Source: JADLHS01 sp049840435 (GTDB lineage: Bacteria; Verrucomicrobiota; Verrucomicrobiia; Limisphaerales; JADLHS01). Taken from it: a stretch of DNA of 64,000 bases. The DNA lies in contig JASGKY010000047.1 in NCBI GenBank assembly GCA_049840435.1, forward strand, positions 77,429 to 141,428. The letters are read 5' to 3'. A program made the translations under genes and the position numbers. Position 1 is the first letter of the stretch. Each line of letters begins with the position of its first letter. Under the pieces are notes generated by a model. That model had not been told where the DNA came from, ran no database searches, and was given only the letters and a program-made list of their open reading frames with translations. Positions 59,046-64,000 of this stretch are shown here, piece after piece.

Positions 59046-59103
59046 CGTATCTTTGGTTTCGGTTCTAAATCGGGTCGTTAACAGTCAATTGATTGCAGTC
59101 AAC

Positions 59104-62100
59104 TCAGTGACCGCCTTTAACATTGGCTTCAAAGGCCGCCATGACGGCGTCGTCACCGCTCAAACCTCTTTCGTGCGCCAGTTTCAATTCCTTCAAGACG
59201 CACGCGTAATCCTTCGGCAGCACCTTCACAAATTTCGGCACGAAGTTCTTCCAGTCAGCCAGAATCTTTGCGGCCTTTTCACTGTTCGTATAAGTCTGAT
59301 GGCGCTGGATCAATTTGTAGATGTCCAGCATCTCGTCAGTGTCGGTCAGTTTTTCCAAACCAACCATCTCCATGTTGCAGCGCGAGGCAAAGTCGCCCTT
59401 TTCATCGAGGATGTAGGCGATACCCCCGCTCATGCCAGCAGCGAAGTTACGACCGGTCGGTCCGAGAACGACAACCTTACCGCCCGTCATGTATTCGCAG
59501 CCGTGATCGCCGATGGATTCCACGACCGTATTCACGCCGGAGTTGCGGACGCAGAATCGTTCGCCCGCCATGCCGCGGATGAATGCCTCGCCGTTCGTCG
59601 CGCCATAAAACGCCACGTTGCCGACGATCATGTTTTCCTCAGCTTTGAAGGTCGCAGCCTTCGGCGGATACACGATGAGCTTTGCACCACTCAGACCTTT
59701 GCCGAAGTAATCGTTCGCATCGCCTTCGAGTTCGAGTGTCATGCCTTTCGGGCAAAACGCGCCGAAGCTCTGACCAGCGCTGCCGTTGAATTTCAGCTGC
59801 ACCGTGTCTTCAGGCAGGCCGTTCGGGCCGTGCTTTTTCGTGATCTCGCTGCCGGTGATCGTGCCGACGACGCGGTTCACGTTGATGATCGGTAGTTCAG
59901 CCTTCACCTTTTCGCCGCACTCGATCGCGGGTTTGCAGAGGTCCAAAATCTTTGTGAGATCGAGTGACTTCTCGAGGCCGTGATCTTGATCCTGCTGGCG
60001 ATAGCGACCGACTTCCGGTCCGGCTTCGGGTTGGTGTAGAATTGGTGTGAGGTCTAAGCCTTTCGCCTTCCAGTGCTCGATGGCTTTCCACGGAATCAAC
60101 TTATCCGTGCGTCCGACCATCTCGTTGATGGTGCGGAAACCGAGCTTGGCCATGATCTCGCGGAGTTCCATCGCGATGAAGCGCATGAAATTCACGACGT
60201 GATCTGGATTGCCGGTGAAGCGCTCGCGCAACTTCGGGTCTTGCGTCGCCACACCGACCGGACAGGTATTCAAGTGACACACGCGCATCACGATGCAACC
60301 CAGCACCACGAGCGGGGCGGTGGCGAAACCAAATTCCTCCGCGCCGAGCAACGCGGCGATGGCGACGTCGCGACCGGTCTTCAACTGCCCGTCCGTCTCG
60401 ACGTAGATGCGGCTGCGCAGATTGTTCAACACGAGCGTCTGGTGGGTTTCGGCCAAGCCGAGTTCCCACGGACCGCCCGCGTGTTTGATGGATGAGAGCG
60501 GGGAAGCCCCCGTGCCGCCGTCGTGACCCGAGATCAACACGACGTCCGCGTGCGCCTTCGAGACGCCCGCTGCAATCGTGCCGACGCCGACTTCGCTCAC
60601 CAGCTTCACGCTGACGCGTGCGTGGCGGTTAGAGTTCTTCAAGTCATGGATCAACTCCGCGAGGTCTTCGATGGAGTAAATGTCATGGTGTGGCGGCGGA
60701 GAAATCAGACCGACGCCCGCCGTCGTGCCGCGAGTCTTCGCGACCCACGGATAAACTTTCTTGCCGGGCAATTCGCCGCCTTCACCGGGCTTTGCGCCCT
60801 GCGCCAGCTTGATCTGCAATTCCTTCGCGTTGACGAGATAATTGCTCGTCACACCAAAGCGGCCTGAGGCGACCTGCTTGATTGCCGAGTTCTTCGAGTC
60901 ACCTTTTTCGTTTGTCCACGTGTAACGCTCGGGATCTTCGCCGCCTTCACCGGTGTTGCTGCGACCACCGATACGATTCATTGCGATAGCGAGTGCTTCG
61001 TGCGCTTCCTTCGAGATCGAGCCGTAGCTCATCGCGCCTGTTTTGAAACGCTTCACGATGTTGTCGATGGACTCGACTTCTTCGAGCGGAATGGCGTTCT
61101 CCGCGAACTTGAAATCAAGCATGCCGCGCAACGTGCAGAGCGTCTTGCTGCGGTCATTCAAGATGTCGGCGTATTCGCGATAAACCTTTTCGCTGTTGAG
61201 GCGGCAGGCGATCTGGAGCTTGTGGATCGTCTGCGGATTGAACAGATGCTGTTCGCCGCCGTCGCGCCATTGATACTGGCCGCCCGCATCGAGTTCGGCA
61301 TTGACCGGAACGGGCGGGAACGCACGTCGATGCCGCGCGAGCGCTTCCTCGGCGATGACATCGAGGCCGACGCCCTGGATGCGTGACGCAGTCCAGGTGA
61401 AATACTTGTCCACCACCTCGCTGTTGAGACCGACGGCTTCAAAGATCTGCGCGCCACGATAGCTTTGTACCGTCGAGATACCCATCTTGGCCATCGTCTT
61501 CACGACGCCCTTGATCGCGGCCTTGATGAATTTCTTCACCGCCGTCTTGTGGTCTGCGCCGGGCAGCAACCCTTCGCCAATGAGATCATCAATCGTGTCG
61601 TAAGCGAGATAGGGATTGATCGCGCTGCAACCGAAGCCGATGAGCAGGGCGAAATGATGCACCTCGCGCGGTTCGCCGGATTCGAGCACCAAGCCAACCT
61701 TGCCGCGCGTACCGGCGCGGATGAGGTGGTGATGCAAACCCGCCGTCGCGAGCAACGCTGGAATCGGCGCGAGTTCGATCACTCACGCCACGGTCGGAAA
61801 TGATGACGATGTTGCTGCCATCTTTGATGGCCTTGTCGGCAGCGGCGAACAATTCGTTCAGCGCCGTCTCCAGACCTTTCGCGCCGTCAGCGGCCTTGAA
61901 CAGAATCGGCAACGTTGCCGCTTTGAAGCCGGGACGATTGATGAACTTGAGCTTGTCCAACTGCTCGTTTGTGAGAATCGGATGCTCGAGCTTGATGAGC
62001 GCGCAACTTTCCGGCGTCGGCTTGAGCAGATTGCCACGCGCGCCGACCATCGTTTCCGTCGAGGTGACGATTTCTTCGCGGATCGGATCAATCGGCGGGT

Positions 62101-63736
62101 TCGTCACCTGCGCGAACAGTTGCTTGAAGTAATTGTAGAGCAGTTGCGGCTTCTGCGAGAGTACCGCCAACGGCGTGTCCGTGCCCATTGAGCCGAGCGG
62201 TTGCTGGCCTTCCTTCGCCATCGGGCCGACGATGAAACGCAAATCCTCGAACGTGTAACCGAACGCCTGTTGCTGCTGCAAAACCTTGCGATGACCGGGA
62301 TCGGTGTGCTTGTCCGGCGTCGGCAGATTTTCGAGCAGAACGTGATGTTGGTCTAACCACGTCTGGTACGGTGCGGCAGAAGCGTATTTCTTTTTGATCT
62401 CTTCGTCCGCGATGATACGGCCTTGCTCCATGTCCACGAGGAACATGCGGCCTGGCTGCAAGCGACCCTTGATCGCGACGCGTTCCGGCGCGATGGGCAA
62501 CACGCCCGCTTCCGATGCCATGATGACCATGTCATCTTTGGTGACGTAGAAACGTGATGGGCGCAGACCATTACGATCCAAGCACGCGCCAATCATCTTG
62601 CCATCGGTGAACGCCATCGAGGCCGGGCCGTCCCACGGTTCGATGAGGCAGGAATGATATTCGTAGAACGCACGCCGCGCCGGGTCCATGCTCTCGTGAT
62701 TTTCCCACGGCTCGGGAATCATCATCATCATCGCGAGCGGCAATTCGCGGCCCGCCAGCGTGAGCAACTCGACGACGTTGTCGAACTGCGCGGAGTCGCT
62801 GTTGTCCGTATTGATGACAGGGACAACTTTCTTGATGTCCTTGCCGAACAGGTCGGAAACAAAGTTCGATTGGCCGGCGCGGATCCAATTCACGTTGCCG
62901 CGCAGTGTGTTGATTTCGCCGTTGTGTGCGATGTAGCGATTTGGATGCGCGCGATCCCAGCTCGGGAACGTGTTCGTCGAGAAGCGTGAGTGAACCAGTG
63001 CGAGCGCCGTGGTCATCGCCGGGTCTTGCAGATCTTTGTAATACTTGCCGACCTGCTCGGGCATCAACATGCCCTTGTAAACGATCGTGCGGCTCGACAA
63101 GCTCGCGACGTAAAACCATTTGCCGCCGGTAATTTTGTTGCCGTAACGGATGGTTTGCTCGGCGATCTTGCGGATGATGTAAAGTTTGCGTTCGAACGCT
63201 GCGTCGTCTTTCAGATTGCCGCTGCGACCAATAAACACCTGCGCCATGTGCGGCTCGGCTTCGACCGCGGATTTACCCAGCGAAGAATTGTCCGTCGGCA
63301 GATCGCGCCAACCGAGAATCGTTTGACCTTCCGCAGAAACAATCTTCTCGATTTCGAACTTCACCGCGTCGCGTTCGATGGCGTTCTTCGGGAGGAAGAA
63401 CATGCCGACACCGTATTGGCCGAACGCCGGAAGTTTGAAACCCAGCTTCGCCGTTTTCTCGACGAGGAAATCATGCGGCACCTGCATCAGGATACCCGCG
63501 CCGTCACCGGTGTTCGCCTCGCAACCACATGCGCCGCGATGATCGAGGTTCACGAGAATCTGCAATGCATCGGTCACGATCTGATGGGACTTTTTGCCCT
63601 TCATGTTGACGACGAAGCCGAGACCGCAGGCATCGTGTTCAAAGGAAGGGTCGTAGAGCCCCTGTTTGGCAGGTAAGCCAGGGGGGACAGAGGATGTAAC
63701 CGGAGTCTGATTCTGTTGGTTGTGACTGTTGTTCAT
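59104..63736 (-). CDS. gltB: Glutamate synthase, large subunit, one frameshift
   Basis: Ferredoxin/NADPH-type large subunit making glutamate from glutamine and 2-oxoglutarate. The propeptide ends before Cys37 (FEHDACGLGF), the glutaminase nucleophile. The central domain contains ISPPPHHDIYSIEDLAELI and GHDGGTGASPLSSIKHAG, then the iron-sulfur CHLNTCPVGVATQDP, and a C-terminal beta-helix. One extra base near 61774-61780, between VIISDRGVSD and ELAPIPALL, splits it; corrected length is 1543 aa. Because the pathway is central, error in the consensus is the best explanation. Confidence 0.95.
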
Positions 63737-63846
63737 CGCTTCTTCGTAATCGCTGGACAGTGCGGTCCAGCAAAATCTAGTTAGTTTTTACCGGAACGGG
63801 TAGAACACGCAATATTTCATTTAGTAAAACTGCTAGAAACGGCACT

Positions 63847-63881
63847 GATTAAGCCGGCTAAAAAAACGGGCCGGCCTAATC
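63847..63881. repeat. Imperfect inverted repeat upstream of gltB
   Basis: GATTAAGCCGGC and GCCGGCCTAATC pair with one mismatch around an A-rich loop. It lies 111 bp before the gltB start and 29 bp after the stop of the upstream gene on the minus strand. It could be that gene's terminator, since the minus-strand loop is T-rich, or an operator. Confidence 0.35.
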
Positions 63882-63909
63882 GCGCCATGAAATTCGCGTG
63901 GGAGCGCGG

Positions 63910-64000
63910 TCAACGAATTGGCTCGAAGCGGAAGACTTGTGCCCCATGGGCCGGCACGTCCAGATAGAGACCTTGCTGTGCTAGGTCGCTGCCAACGCGC
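63910..64000 (-). CDS. C-terminal fragment, possibly a glycoside hydrolase beta-domain (partial)
   Basis: Only the last 30 residues are in the window. They read RVGSDLAQQGLYLDVPAHGAQVFRFEPIR in part: a closing strand-rich segment with a PAHG turn and alternating hydrophobics, like the antiparallel beta domain that ends GH27/GH36-type enzymes. The reading frame is open to the right edge. The family cannot be confirmed without the rest. Confidence 0.4.
   Translation of the reverse strand, partial: RVGSDLAQQGLYLDVPAHGAQVFRFEPIR

Overview
The window looks like chromosome of a Gram-negative, fairly GC-rich bacterium, most plausibly Verrucomicrobiota (Pedosphaera/Limisphaerales-like). This is inferred from gene content: a beta-propeller sensor kinase, a DUF1080 protein, GH92 and KduI/KduD for glycan use, lipoproteins and outer-membrane barrels, and a C-terminal Verrucomicrobia-style domain in a secreted repeat protein. 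No rRNA, tRNA or CRISPR array was seen.

Layout. (1) 1-5374: an integron gene-cassette array on the minus strand with 11 attC sites of 93 or 108 bp, 11 complete cassettes and an attI-like end at 5369-5414. No integrase gene is present next to it. One cassette occurs twice as an exact 614-bp direct repeat. Cassette products are small orphan proteins, about half of them membrane proteins or lipoproteins. (2) 5799-10424: sensor kinase, response regulator and a beta-lactamase-fold lipoprotein. (3) 10535-13289: a small secreted Pro/His-rich protein, then kduI, kduD and a DUF1080 protein (uronate catabolism). (4) 13296-18585: SAM cycle, with an ArsR-methyltransferase (SahR-like) regulator facing metK and ahcY. 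(5) 18659-28273, minus strand: GH92 mannosidase, an amino-acid ABC transporter with a fused binding protein and permease, and the helicase HrpA. (6) 28318-36734: hydrolase, a ClpX-like AAA+ protein that lacks its ClpP- and SsrA-contact motifs, a secreted repeat protein, an ABC-2 permease, a HIT protein, PhoH and YbeY. (7) 36740-40407: a multi-REC response regulator and a frameshifted hybrid kinase. (8) 40708-44831: 2-oxoacid dehydrogenase E1a/E1b/E2, a ferredoxin-like protein and a membrane protein. (9) 44888-50891: panB, a heptose kinase-like gene, thiG, an outer-membrane barrel, a TPR-like protein, Ugd and a Nudix hydrolase. (10) 50981-57418: three CNNM/CorC proteins in tandem, a CruF-like protein and a cation exchanger. 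(11) 57561-63736: glutamate synthase gltD and gltB. The right end holds the tail of what may be a glycoside hydrolase.

Three things merit attention: the integrase-less cassette array; a two-hairpin palindromic repeat family, one copy of which sits exactly codon-aligned inside hrpA; and the motif-stripped ClpX paralogue, where four 7-bp tandem repeats replace the IGF loop. Ten single-base frameshifts, all between 38 and 62 kb and several in short homopolymers, hit a hybrid kinase, a heptose kinase, a TPR protein and gltB. They look more like consensus errors than true decay, but this cannot be settled from the sequence alone.
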